64,000 bases of DNA. Source: Oscillatoriophycideae cyanobacterium NC_groundwater_1537_Pr4_S-0.65um_50_18 (GTDB lineage Bacteria; Cyanobacteriota; Cyanobacteriia; Elainellales; Elainellaceae). The notes under the pieces are model-generated. The model made no database searches. It saw nothing but the letters and a program-made list of their open reading frames with translations, and was not told where the DNA came from. The stretch spans positions 1,018,988 to 1,082,987 of the forward strand of contig JACQYI010000006.1 of NCBI GenBank assembly GCA_016208305.1. The letters are read 5' to 3'. Both the position numbers and the translations under genes were made by a program. Position 1 is the stretch's first letter. Every line of letters begins with the position of its first letter. Shown in pieces: positions 8,339 through 16,314 of this stretch.

Positions 8339-9055
8339 TTAAATAAATACTGAAGCAGAAACATCTGAAACAGTCTCAATCCCCCCTTTATCTACAGATT
8401 TTGTCTGCTCTTGGGCGGCATCAACGTTATCCTCTGCTAGCGATTTAAAGAAAGTCCAGACTGCGGTGAGGAATTTCGACATTTCCTTCGGCTCCTCAAT
8501 GTTCAAAGCGAGTTGAATGTCTTCAACATTGCGCCATAGCTTTTCGAGATCTTGAATCAGCAGCGTTGCCGACTCCAAATCCTTATTCTTCAAATAAGGA
8601 TTAATCATGTTGATTAATTCGGCAAACTTAGTAGATTCTTCTGCCAAACGGCGTAACGAGTAGGGGCGATCGGCTTGAGAAACCAGTTCTTGCTTCGTTT
8701 TTGGCTCTTGCTTAGCCTTGGGGTTTAGCTCTTCTCTCGCTGCCTCAATCAGTACAGACTCTGTCCAAGCGTTGACACTCTGCTCTTTTAAGGTGGCTGC
8801 CAGGTAGATCGCTCGATGGGTTTCTGGCGTTGTCCGAAATAGATACTTACCTGGAAAAGGCTTAGCGGGTTCTTTCCCCAGCTTGCTACAAAACTCTAGA
8901 TAGGCATCAATTGATTTGTGAAATTCCTGCTCAACCGCTTTAAAAGTCTCACCTTCAAAGGGAATTTCATCGGCAATATCAAGAACCTTACCGCACAGCT
9001 TGCCAGTTTCTTGATTAACATCAACCTTTGCCTTGTATCCTCTGTATTGCAGCAT
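8339..9055 (-). CDS. HicB-like antitoxin with long C-terminal extension
   Basis: 238 residues. Residues 1-65 match the HicB partial RNase H-like fold (YRGYKAKVDVNQETGKLCGKV, then IPFEGETFKAVEQEFHKSIDAYLEFC). A ribbon-helix-helix DNA-binding segment follows (GKYLFRTTPETHRAIYLAA, ESVLIEAAREEL), as in HicB antitoxins of the HicB_lk type. The last 110 residues are charged and helical with no recognised domain; ordinary HicB proteins end near residue 115-150. The ribosome site AGGAA overlaps the stop of the upstream HicA-like gene, five bases away, so the two are surely co-transcribed. It probably neutralises the toxin and represses the operon. Confidence 0.8.
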   Translation of the reverse strand: MLQYRGYKAKVDVNQETGKLCGKVLDIADEIPFEGETFKAVEQEFHKSIDAYLEFCSKLGKEPAKPFPGKYLFRTTPETHRAIYLAATLKEQSVNAWTESVLIEAAREELNPKAKQEPKTKQELVSQADRPYSLRRLAEESTKFAELINMINPYLKNKDLESATLLIQDLEKLWRNVEDIQLALNIEEPKEMSKFLTAVWTFFKSLAEDNVDAAQEQTKSVDKGGIETVSDVSASVFI

Positions 9056-9060
9056 ATTTC

Positions 9061-9363
9061 CTAGTTACTTAATGGGCTAATTCCAATCGAGATCAAGAAA
9101 TATCGAATGTTCTCAATCATGTATTGGCTGACATAAACTTCGTCTTCTTGACAACACAAAACAACCACTCTGGGCCTATCTCCTTGCGTCACTGCAAAAC
9201 AAACCCTTTCGTTGACTCTCATAACACTCGCTTCAGGACATTGTCGGAACCTGTCCATCAAGCTCAGTACATCAGACCAGGGAATATCCAGAGGGTATGG
9301 GTAATGAAAAATAGCGCGAAGAATCTCTCGATGCTCATTATCAAACTCAGGGTAGACGCACAT
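9061..9363 (-). CDS. HicA-like toxin, atypical
   Basis: A 100-residue protein immediately upstream of the HicB-like gene. The opening HREILRAIFHYPYPLDIPWSDVLSLMDRF corresponds to the conserved start of the HicA group that reads roughly RKTLQAIF..P....W.DIE.L. The end ENIRYFLISIGISP matches VRDFLENAGI.P. In the middle the RNA-contact histidines (GSH or FHRPH in relatives) are missing, the matching stretch reading VVVLCCQEDE. HicA proteins bind double-stranded RNA and cleave mRNA using that histidine, so this one may be inactive or work differently. Gene order (toxin first) and close spacing are typical of hicAB. The identification rests on pattern similarity and context. Confidence 0.6.
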   Translation of the reverse strand: MCVYPEFDNEHREILRAIFHYPYPLDIPWSDVLSLMDRFRQCPEASVMRVNERVCFAVTQGDRPRVVVLCCQEDEVYVSQYMIENIRYFLISIGISPLSN

Positions 9364-10189
9364 TGAGGCTTACGAATGCTGAAATTTAGGGGCTAGATCG
9401 GTTGCCACATTGGCTTTATCCAAAGCGACGCACTGCGAAACCAACCGTGCTTGGGTTTCAAGCGCAGTTGAATCTACCGATCCGCACTAAACAACATATT
9501 CAGACGGATTGCCGTGCCTACCCAGAAGTTAACCCGCAAAAGACCCTCATATCGTAACTCGATATGTCATCCCTGCATCTAAAAAAACCGCATTCAGAGA
9601 AAACGCTCCGCAGGTAGATAGTGATGTTCGGGTAATAGTTTTTCATGGAGTAGGCGAAGCTTACTCTACAAAAAACCACTCCTTTCGAGTGCTATCCACA
9701 GGCCGAGCCTTCTCCTTGACTGCGATCGCTTTGATGCTAACGAACACATGATTTACCGACTGAGGATGCGCCTAAACCTTCAGCAACCCTGCAAAGATAT
9801 CAATTCAAGATATCAATGTCAACTAGGGTTAGGTCAAATTCATAGAATTTTCATGATTTGCGGGTGACTGACGGAGAGATAAGTCGGAGAGATAAGCCCT
9901 GTATGTCCTTCAAAGACCGGAAATCAGACGCTGAGATGCTTACTCAAGGATGAAGCTCATCCAAAACTGTGGATTCCCAGGCAGCGATCGCCTTGACTCG
10001 TCACGTTCTGAGCCATTGCCTAATGATATCATTCAAAGATATTCATAAATTTAGGTTGCAAAATAGTCTTTTAGATTGTAATATCAAATTGTGATATTAC
10101 AACACGGTCAACAGGTGAGGAGAAAGCAGATTAGCCTCTTGGTAAATCCTGGCTGAGGCATCTATCCACCCATCACTACGAGGTAAGCC
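9364..10189. other. Gene-free region, nothing recognised besides one inverted repeat
   Basis: No supported coding frame in 826 bases. There is an imperfect hairpin near 9645-9685, several GATATC/TATCAAT motifs near 9798-9825, and a perfect dyad at 10076-10102 listed separately. Scattered HIP1-like sites and no long frame suggest decayed sequence. Confidence 0.5.
10076..10102. promoter_or_regulatory. Perfect dyad upstream of NfeD-like gene
   Basis: TTGTAATATC and GATATTACAA form 10-base perfect inverted arms with a 7-base AT-rich spacer. The site is 88 bases upstream of the start at 10190, so it is a likely operator. It does not match the cyanobacterial LexA, Fur or NtcA consensus closely; the regulator is unknown. 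Confidence 0.5.
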
Positions 10190-10483
10190 ATGTTTTTGAC
10201 ATCTAAGTTCCCGAAAACCGTTCAGATGTTTTCAATCCCTGCTCTTGGCAAGGTAGACCAAACGATCGCTGCTGCTACGGGCAGAGGCAGAATTAAATTT
10301 CAGGGATCGCTATGGGGTGCTGAGATTTGGCAATCTTCTGGCCGATCGGCAACGTCCAGAACGCTGCTGCCCAGCGAGCAAGTCTGGGTGATTGGGCGCA
10401 TTGGGTTAACGCTTTTGGTGCAGCCCTATGTATCAGCCCCCTCTGAGTCTTTAGATCGATCTGAGGCGATCGCTTCCCATTAA
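10190..10483 (+). CDS. Small NfeD-like OB-fold protein
   Basis: A 97-residue protein without transmembrane helices. The segment GRIKFQGSLWGAEIW, then LLPSEQVWVIGRIGLTLLVQP, reproduces the pattern of the NfeD C-terminal OB fold (G.v.f.G..W.A ... i..G..V.V....G..L.V.p). Full NfeD proteins carry membrane helices and often sit beside a stomatin-like or SppA-type gene; here only the soluble domain exists and neither partner is near. A GAGGTAA ribosome site precedes the ATG. The strong dyad at 10076 suggests a regulated promoter. The role is unknown; relatives are linked to membrane-protein quality control. Confidence 0.65.
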   Translation: MFLTSKFPKTVQMFSIPALGKVDQTIAAATGRGRIKFQGSLWGAEIWQSSGRSATSRTLLPSEQVWVIGRIGLTLLVQPYVSAPSESLDRSEAIASH

Positions 10484-10690
10484 CAAACTGCTGTTTCTAC
10501 TCTGAAACTTAAGGGTTGATTTCCTTCACACATGAGGGAAATTGACCCTTCTCACTCATTTTAAACGTCAACTCAGTTTAGAAGAGGGGCACCACATTAC
10601 CCTCTTGAGCAAAACAAGTGAACAAAACAAGCCACAGATTCAAGTACGCCCCACCCTAAACTAGCGTTTGCCAAAATCGGAGTTCTTGAT

Positions 10691-11809
10691 ATGACGCTAT
10701 CTCAAACGAAACCTGCCCAGATGTCTACTCAGCCCAATCGATCGCCCCAGCCCAGCTTAGACAACGAACTGTATGTTGCTAGTTTCACCCCAATTCCGTC
10801 TAATTCTGCTCTACCCCAAACGCCTCTATTGGAGTCCTATCGCGTCCGCAAAGTTACATTTGCGGTGCTGCTCACCCTAGCCTTTTTGGCATTGGTAACC
10901 GCATTGCTGATCTCACATATTGTCACTATCTATGAGGCAGTTGAGCAGCAAAAGCTAAGGTCATCCACCCTAGCGCAGCAACAAATCCATCAGACACAGC
11001 AGATCCTGGTGAGTCAGGTAGAGTCTTTAAAAAGTAGTACGGCATATGAGGGCTGTATTGAGGAGGCCAAGAGTCTGCTAGCCTCTCGACCCCAAGGCGC
11101 AATCTATGCGCGGACAACAACGGCTTTACGCGAGTGCCAAGCTCATCTGAGCTTACGGTGGATGAACCAGGCGCAAGAAGCCGCAGATCGAGGAGAGCTG
11201 CGCGGGGCAATTGCTTTAGCTCATCAAATAGAAGGCGACAAACAGCCTGAAGCCCAACAGAAAATTAAGGGCTGGACAGAGCAAATCATGCAGATGGCAG
11301 AGGAATCTTACAAGACTGGCCGGTTAAATAGTGCCCTAGAGATGGCTGGGGCGATTCGTCGCAGCAACCCGCTGTATGCGTTTAGTCAATCTAAAATCGA
11401 AAGTTGGAACCGTGAGTGGACAGCCAACACATCCAATTGGCAAGCTGCGAGTTTAGCAGTCAATGCCGACCAGCTAGAGACAGCACGCCTCTATGTACAG
11501 CAGATTACAGATCATCCCTACTGGCAGTCTTTAGCACAAGAGACTAAGACAAACATCGAGCAACGCCAAACAAGATATGAGCAAATTTATCAGGAGGCTC
11601 AGAGCAAACTAGCTCTGAATCAGTATAACCAGGCGATCGCGCTGGGTACTCAGCTGCCCAACACCATACCTTGGGTAACCCTCAAGCAAAGCCTCACAAA
11701 GCGTGCAGAGTCAGCCTGTCGTGGGGTGGCAATGCAAGCAGTTTTTCTAACTTGGAGTGCAGGCGTTGTTAGTGGCTGGCTGCTCTATAGCCAAGGGCGA
11801 AGAGCTTAA
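10691..11809 (+). CDS. Hypothetical protein with two membrane segments and a helical repeat core
   Basis: 372 residues. A Pro/Ser/Gln-rich N-terminal 50 residues precede a transmembrane segment at about 54-78 (VTFAVLLTLAFLALVTALLIS). A long Gln/Ala-rich helical region with TPR-like periodicity follows (AQEAADRGELRGAIALAHQI, AEESYKTGRLNSALEMAGAI, AQSKLALNQYNQAIALGTQL), and a second hydrophobic stretch lies near the C-terminus. The repeats look like three or four degenerate helix pairs of about 38 residues. Similar proteins are widespread in filamentous cyanobacteria without known function. It stands alone, converging with mntB 18 bases away. Confidence 0.75.
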   Translation: MTLSQTKPAQMSTQPNRSPQPSLDNELYVASFTPIPSNSALPQTPLLESYRVRKVTFAVLLTLAFLALVTALLISHIVTIYEAVEQQKLRSSTLAQQQIHQTQQILVSQVESLKSSTAYEGCIEEAKSLLASRPQGAIYARTTTALRECQAHLSLRWMNQAQEAADRGELRGAIALAHQIEGDKQPEAQQKIKGWTEQIMQMAEESYKTGRLNSALEMAGAIRRSNPLYAFSQSKIESWNREWTANTSNWQAASLAVNADQLETARLYVQQITDHPYWQSLAQETKTNIEQRQTRYEQIYQEAQSKLALNQYNQAIALGTQLPNTIPWVTLKQSLTKRAESACRGVAMQAVFLTWSAGVVSGWLLYSQGRRA

Positions 11810-11827
11810 TCTCAAGCCATTCAGTCA

Positions 11828-12691
11828 TCACGATTCAGTCGATTGTTCTCTCGATCGGGATAACAAGCCATGCTTAGGAGCAAAAATCATCGCCAACACA
11901 AACACTAGCGTTTGCAGTACGACAATACAGCCTCCTGTTGAGCCATCAATGTGATAGCTAATGTAGGTACCCACCACGCTCGAAAACACACCAGAGGCGA
12001 TCGCAATCCAGGTGATATGGTCAAAGCGATCGCTCAACAAATAGCCTACAGCTCCGGGCGTAATCAGCATTGCAACCACTAAGATAATGCCGACCGTTTG
12101 CAAAGCCGCAACAATAGTTAAGGACAGTAAGGTTAAGAAAGTGTAGTAGAGCGCTGTTACATTGAGTCCGATCGAGCGGGCATGAGTGGGATCAAAGCAG
12201 AACAGCAATAAATCTTTTCTGAGAACCAGGATAGTTACTAGCGTGATTACGCTCACGATAGCAGTTTGAATAATGTCGCGATCGGGAATTCCTAGCACGT
12301 TACCGAACAAAATATGCTGCAAATCGATATTGCTAGGGCTTTTAGAAACCAGGACTAAGCCGAGGGCAAAGAACCCAGTAAACACCAGTCCGATGACCGT
12401 ATCTTCCTTGATACGCGTCTTAGATTTGATAAATCCGATCGCCAAAACAGAACTCAATCCAAACACAAAGGCACCAATGGCAAACGGAATATTGAGAATG
12501 TACGCAAGCACAACTCCAGGCATAACCGCATGGGAAACGGCATCGCCCATTAATGCCCAACCCTTGAGCGTCATATAACAAGACAAAACGGCGCAAACCA
12601 AACCCACCATAGCGCTGACAATCACCGCTTTTACCATAAACTCATACTGCAACGGAGCCACAAACCATTGCCAGACTGACTGCATATCCAT
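11828..12691 (-). CDS. mntB: Manganese/zinc ABC transporter permease
   Basis: A 287-residue ABC-3 family permease (ZnuB/MntB/SitC type). At least eight hydrophobic segments are visible, including AVLSCYMTLKGWALMGDAVSHAVMPG near residue 40, the conserved coupling region of this family, and TVGIILVVAMLITPGAVGYLL in the second half. It is the last gene of a three-gene operon running mntC, mntA, mntB on the minus strand. The 162-base gap to mntA has no promoter that can be singled out. The complex imports divalent metal across the plasma membrane; Mn is favoured over Zn because the binding protein and ATPase resemble cyanobacterial MntC/MntA, and manganese supplies photosystem II. Confidence 0.88.
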   Translation of the reverse strand: MDMQSVWQWFVAPLQYEFMVKAVIVSAMVGLVCAVLSCYMTLKGWALMGDAVSHAVMPGVVLAYILNIPFAIGAFVFGLSSVLAIGFIKSKTRIKEDTVIGLVFTGFFALGLVLVSKSPSNIDLQHILFGNVLGIPDRDIIQTAIVSVITLVTILVLRKDLLLFCFDPTHARSIGLNVTALYYTFLTLLSLTIVAALQTVGIILVVAMLITPGAVGYLLSDRFDHITWIAIASGVFSSVVGTYISYHIDGSTGGCIVVLQTLVFVLAMIFAPKHGLLSRSREQSTES

Positions 12692-12853
12692 AATTTTGAT
12701 TGCCTATATTAGGTTGCTTATTCTTGAACTATCTCTCGACTAATCCAGCGATGGAATTTTTTGGGTAAGGTGCGCGTGCTACCCCCAAAAATATTCAATC
12801 CCTGCACTTTCCCGTATTGCTCGATTACCCCTATTGCTCGGTTAACCGATCGC

Positions 12854-13600
12854 CTAATGCTGTTTTTTGACTTGATGCGGCATCACGCCACCGAAAGTGC
12901 GGGTGAGATTTTCTTCTGTAAATACGTCTGCCGTAGAGCCGTAGGCCAAAATCGTTTTGTTGACTAATACCACCTGATCACAAAAGGTTTCGATAGACGA
13001 GAGATCGTGGGTCGAAATCAAAATCGTGTGCCCCTGCTCGCGCAGTTCCATGAGCAAATCGATCATTGCCTTTTCAGTTTTTACATCGACCCCTGTAAAC
13101 GGCTCATCAAGCAACAAAATGCTGCCCTGCTGAGCCAGTGCCCGCGCCAAAAATGCTCGCTTTTTCTGTCCCCCTGAAAGCTCACCAATTTGCCGATCTT
13201 TAAACTCGCTCATTTGAACGCGTGCTAAGCTTTCGGCCACAATGCGGCGATCGATCGCACGAGGAATTCTCATCAGATTCAGATATCCGTAGCGTCCCAT
13301 CATCACGACATCCGACACGCTAACCGGAAAGTTCCAATCGACTTCTTCTGACTGGGGCACATAGGCGATCAGGCTTTGCTTTTGCACCCGTCGCACAGGC
13401 AATCCGTTTACCAATATGCGCCCCGATTGCGGCGTGATAAACCCCATGATTGCCTTAAACAAAGTGGACTTGCCGCTGCCATTCATGCCCACTAAGCCGT
13501 TAATAGAGCCAGGCGAAAGCTGTACGGTTGCATTGTGCAACGCAATCTTGCCATTGTAGGCAACCGTGAGATTTTCAACATCAATACTGACCGATTTCAT
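12854..13600 (-). CDS. mntA: Manganese/zinc ABC transporter ATP-binding protein
   Basis: 248 residues with all nucleotide-binding motifs: Walker [10 protein letters not shown] (38-46), Q-loop in [13 protein letters not shown], signature [15 protein letters not shown], Walker [13 protein letters not shown], and the switch histidine in ISTHDL. The [21 protein letters not shown] stretch is typical of the SitB/MntA subfamily. It follows mntC by 37 bases and precedes mntB, forming the energising subunit of the importer. Confidence 0.92.
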   Translation of the reverse strand: MKSVSIDVENLTVAYNGKIALHNATVQLSPGSINGLVGMNGSGKSTLFKAIMGFITPQSGRILVNGLPVRRVQKQSLIAYVPQSEEVDWNFPVSVSDVVMMGRYGYLNLMRIPRAIDRRIVAESLARVQMSEFKDRQIGELSGGQKKRAFLARALAQQGSILLLDEPFTGVDVKTEKAMIDLLMELREQGHTILISTHDLSSIETFCDQVVLVNKTILAYGSTADVFTEENLTRTFGGVMPHQVKKQH

Positions 13601-13637
13601 AATTTCTCTCTTTATTTTGATCGCTCTTTAATTCTGA

Positions 13638-14591
13638 TCAAGGCTTGTCCTGTAGCCCATTCACCAGCGTAGTCACGTTGTACTCCAATAGCTTGAGATA
13701 GGTGGGTGCGACACCATTTGCATCGGACAGAGAGTCTACATAAAAGACTCCGCCGTACTTGGCATTGGTTTCATTGGCAACCTGTTTCTGAGCATTGTCA
13801 TTCACGGTGCTTTCGCAAAACACCGCCGGAACCTGATTGGCTTTTACCTCATCCACCACTCGACTAATTTGTTGCGGCGTGCCTTCTTGGTCAGAGTTGA
13901 CTGCCCAGAGATAAAGCTCTTTCATGCCATAATCGCGGGTCAGATACGAAAAAGCACCTTCACAAGTGACCATATAGCGTTGGTTCTCTGGCAGCACAGC
14001 GAGATCTTTCTTTAACGTTTGGTCGATCGCTCGAATTTGTTCGCTGTAGGCCAAAGCATTGGCATTGTAGGCGGCAGTATTTGCCGGATCAAGTTCGACT
14101 AAGGCTTTACGAATGTTCTCCACATAGATCAGCGCATTTTGAGGCGACATCCAGGCGTGAGGGTTGGGCTTGCTCTGATACGCGCCTTCGGCAATGGGCA
14201 TGGGCTGAATGCCGACCGTTAACGTAACGTGAGGGACGTTTTGAGCACTGCCATAAAATCGGTCAGCCCATCGCTCTAGCCCTAATCCATTATCGAGGAT
14301 TAAATCTACACTTTGCACTTTCACCAAGTCGCTAGGGGTCGGCTCGTAGTCGTGAATTTCTGCCCCTGGCTTGGTCAAAGACTCTACGATCGCTTTATCG
14401 CCCGCCACATTTTGCGCCATATCGGCCAGCACCGTAAATGTCGTCAAAATCACCTTTTTTCCAGGCTGAGCTGAATTTTCAACGGGCTGGGGGGCACATC
14501 CGCTTAACCAGAGTCCGAGCAGCAGTCCAGAAAAACCGATGCGAAAACCGTTCGGGATGGGAAGCCAGCGTTGGCTAGGGGGGTACTTCAT
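13638..14591 (-). CDS. mntC: Manganese-binding lipoprotein of ABC transporter
   Basis: A 317-residue cluster A-I metal-binding protein. The lipobox LSGC puts the lipidated cysteine at residue 32. Metal ligands are visible at His80 (EIHDYEP), His145 (NPHAWMS), a glutamate in FCESTVND near 211 and an aspartate in YVDSLS near 286, the two His, Glu, Asp set used by manganese-type proteins. There is no histidine-rich loop of the kind zinc-type ZnuA proteins carry, which favours manganese. It is the first gene of the operon and carries a large dyad upstream (14609-14673). Confidence 0.92.
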   Translation of the reverse strand: MKYPPSQRWLPIPNGFRIGFSGLLLGLWLSGCAPQPVENSAQPGKKVILTTFTVLADMAQNVAGDKAIVESLTKPGAEIHDYEPTPSDLVKVQSVDLILDNGLGLERWADRFYGSAQNVPHVTLTVGIQPMPIAEGAYQSKPNPHAWMSPQNALIYVENIRKALVELDPANTAAYNANALAYSEQIRAIDQTLKKDLAVLPENQRYMVTCEGAFSYLTRDYGMKELYLWAVNSDQEGTPQQISRVVDEVKANQVPAVFCESTVNDNAQKQVANETNAKYGGVFYVDSLSDANGVAPTYLKLLEYNVTTLVNGLQDKP

Positions 14592-14608
14592 ACGTTATTT
14601 TTTACTGC

Positions 14609-14673
14609 TTTTCATAATCTTTTCATTTTCCAGGTATAGCATGATGCAGCAAAAAATGAAGAGATTATGAAAA
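14609..14673. promoter_or_regulatory. Large dyad of paired TTTTCAT repeats upstream of mntC
   Basis: On the plus strand 14609-14629 contains TTTTCAT-AATC-TTTTCAT, two copies 11 bases apart. Positions 14653-14673 hold the inverted counterpart with one mismatch. Direct repeats with an 11-base period are the usual layout for OmpR-class response regulators. In cyanobacteria mntCAB is repressed by the two-component pair ManS/ManR, so this is a plausible ManR site; neither manS nor manR is in the window. The sequence does not resemble the cyanobacterial Zur box. Confidence 0.6.
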
Positions 14674-14860
14674 TTGTTCATAGACTCTGATCCTATTTGC
14701 AGGACTAAGCTAATTGCTGAGCCTGATTGCCTATTCAGCCTCTCGTCAAACTGGCTAGCGCTTTGCATTGTAGAAGAAAGGAAAGCTTTGTCCCTCTTTC
14801 CCATTAGGTAAAGTTCAGCCTCACGACAAATCTGGGTAGAGAGAGCGAATTTAATAAAAT

Positions 14861-14955
14861 CTCCTTTTTTCTAGCGCAGCGGCGCGATCGCACAGAGATT
14901 GAGGGGGATCTGAAACGTTTCGCTACCCATAGTTGAACTTTCAACCATCCTCTTA
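14861..14955. mobile_element. MITE relic, copy B (one end only)
   Basis: Matches the shared end of copies A and C: a TTTTTTCTAGCGCAGCGG core, AGGGGGATCTGAAACG, CTACCCATAGTTG, and a worn terminal repeat ending CATCCTCTTA. The other terminal repeat is missing. The interval lies between mntC and the alcohol dehydrogenase gene, where nothing else is recognised. Confidence 0.7.
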
Positions 14956-15095
14956 GAAATCTGCCTTAATCCGGTAGGCACCTCCTTTCCAGCAGTGACT
15001 TAAGAACTGAGATTTTTGAATTTCAACGAAATTTTGTCTACACTCATTCCTATTGGGAAAGAAACCGCTATAACCGAGGACATTGGTAAGTATCT

Positions 15096-16250
15096 ATGGA
15101 CAACTTTGTTTTTCAGAACACCGTCAAAATTCTGTTTGGCAAAGGTCAGATTGCTAATATTGCTCAGGAGATTCCTTCTGACGCCAAAATCCTCATCACC
15201 TATGGCGGAGGCAGCATCAAAGCCAACGGGGTTTATGACCAAGTGAAGCAGGCTTTGGCCGGACGAGCTGTGCATGAATTTGGCGGTATTGAACCCAACC
15301 CTCAACTCGAAACCTTGATGCGTGCCGTTGAGATGATTCGCGCCGAGGGCATTAATTTCTTGCTGGCCGTTGGGGGCGGTTCGGTTCTAGATGGCACCAA
15401 GTTTATTGCAGCCGCCGTCGATTTTGAGGGTGACCCTTGGGATATTTTGGCTAAGCAGGCTCCTGTGCATAGCGCCCTGCCCATCGGAGCGATCATGACG
15501 CTGCCAGCGACAGGTTCCGAGATGAATGCCTTTTTTGTGATAACAAAAGCCGCAACCCAGGAAAAGCTAGGGGGAATGTGTGCGTTCACCTACCCTCAGT
15601 TTTCAGTTCTCGATCCGACTACGACTTTCTCACTGCCCGATCGCCAAATTGGGAATGGTATTGTTGATGCATTTACCCACACGGTCGAACAGTATCTAAC
15701 CTATCCGGTGAATGCGCCGCTCCAAGACCGAATGGCGGAATCCATTCTGCAAACGCTGATTGAGGAAGGGCCTAAAACCTTGGCTCATCCCTCAGACTAC
15801 GACGCTCGGGCGAATGTCGTTTGGTGTGCGACGATGGCGCTGAATGGGCTGATTGGTGTGGGCGTGCCGCAAGATTGGTCAACCCACATGGTCGGGCATG
15901 AGCTAACGGCGCTGTATGGGTTGGATCACGCCCAGTCTTTGGCTGTGGTACTGCCCAGCATCCTGTCGTTAAAGCGAGATGTCAAGCGCGAAAAGCTGTT
16001 GCAGTATGCAGCAAGAGTTTGGGGCGTGACTCAGGGCAGCGAAGAAGAGCGGATTCAGGCGGCGATCGACAAAACGCGATCGTTCTTTGAATCGGTGGGT
16101 GTGCCGACCCATCTGTCAGATTACAAGGTAGGTGAAGAGGCGGTTTCTTCTGTGCCGCAGCACATGAGCGATCGGGGCGAAGTCAAACTGGGCGAACAGG
16201 GTGACATTGACCTAGACGCAGTTGGCAAAGTCCTAGCTCTGAGCCTATAG
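15096..16250 (+). CDS. yqhD: Iron-containing alcohol dehydrogenase (YqhD-like aldehyde reductase)
   Basis: A 384-residue group III alcohol dehydrogenase. The nucleotide motif GGGSVLDGTKF is near residue 100. The metal site is complete: Asp191 and His195 in DAFTHTVEQ, His268 in MVGHELTALYG and His278 in GLDHAQ. The YqhD/BDH subgroup is NADPH-dependent and reduces a broad range of aldehydes, serving aldehyde detoxification in E. coli. The ATG at 15096 lacks an obvious strong ribosome site, but the conserved N-terminus begins there. It converges with the ABC exporter, with a 15-base stem between the stops. Confidence 0.9.
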   Translation: MDNFVFQNTVKILFGKGQIANIAQEIPSDAKILITYGGGSIKANGVYDQVKQALAGRAVHEFGGIEPNPQLETLMRAVEMIRAEGINFLLAVGGGSVLDGTKFIAAAVDFEGDPWDILAKQAPVHSALPIGAIMTLPATGSEMNAFFVITKAATQEKLGGMCAFTYPQFSVLDPTTTFSLPDRQIGNGIVDAFTHTVEQYLTYPVNAPLQDRMAESILQTLIEEGPKTLAHPSDYDARANVVWCATMALNGLIGVGVPQDWSTHMVGHELTALYGLDHAQSLAVVLPSILSLKRDVKREKLLQYAARVWGVTQGSEEERIQAAIDKTRSFFESVGVPTHLSDYKVGEEAVSSVPQHMSDRGEVKLGEQGDIDLDAVGKVLALSL

Positions 16251-16261
16251 AGCGCAAACGG

Positions 16262-16294
16262 TTTTGTGGGCTGCGCATAGCGCAGCCCACAAAA
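16262..16294. terminator. Perfect 15-base stem between yqhD and ABC exporter
   Basis: Arms TTTTGTGGGCTGCGC and GCGCAGCCCACAAAA enclose only ATA. The arms end in T/A runs, so the hairpin can act as a bidirectional terminator for the convergent genes. Confidence 0.8.
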
Positions 16295-16314
16295 TCAACT
16301 TTTTAGAGAATGCG

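Noticed and set aside
14595..14804. 69-residue minus-strand frame upstream of mntC
   Set aside because: Covers the dyad and promoter region; low-quality composition with no conserved pattern.
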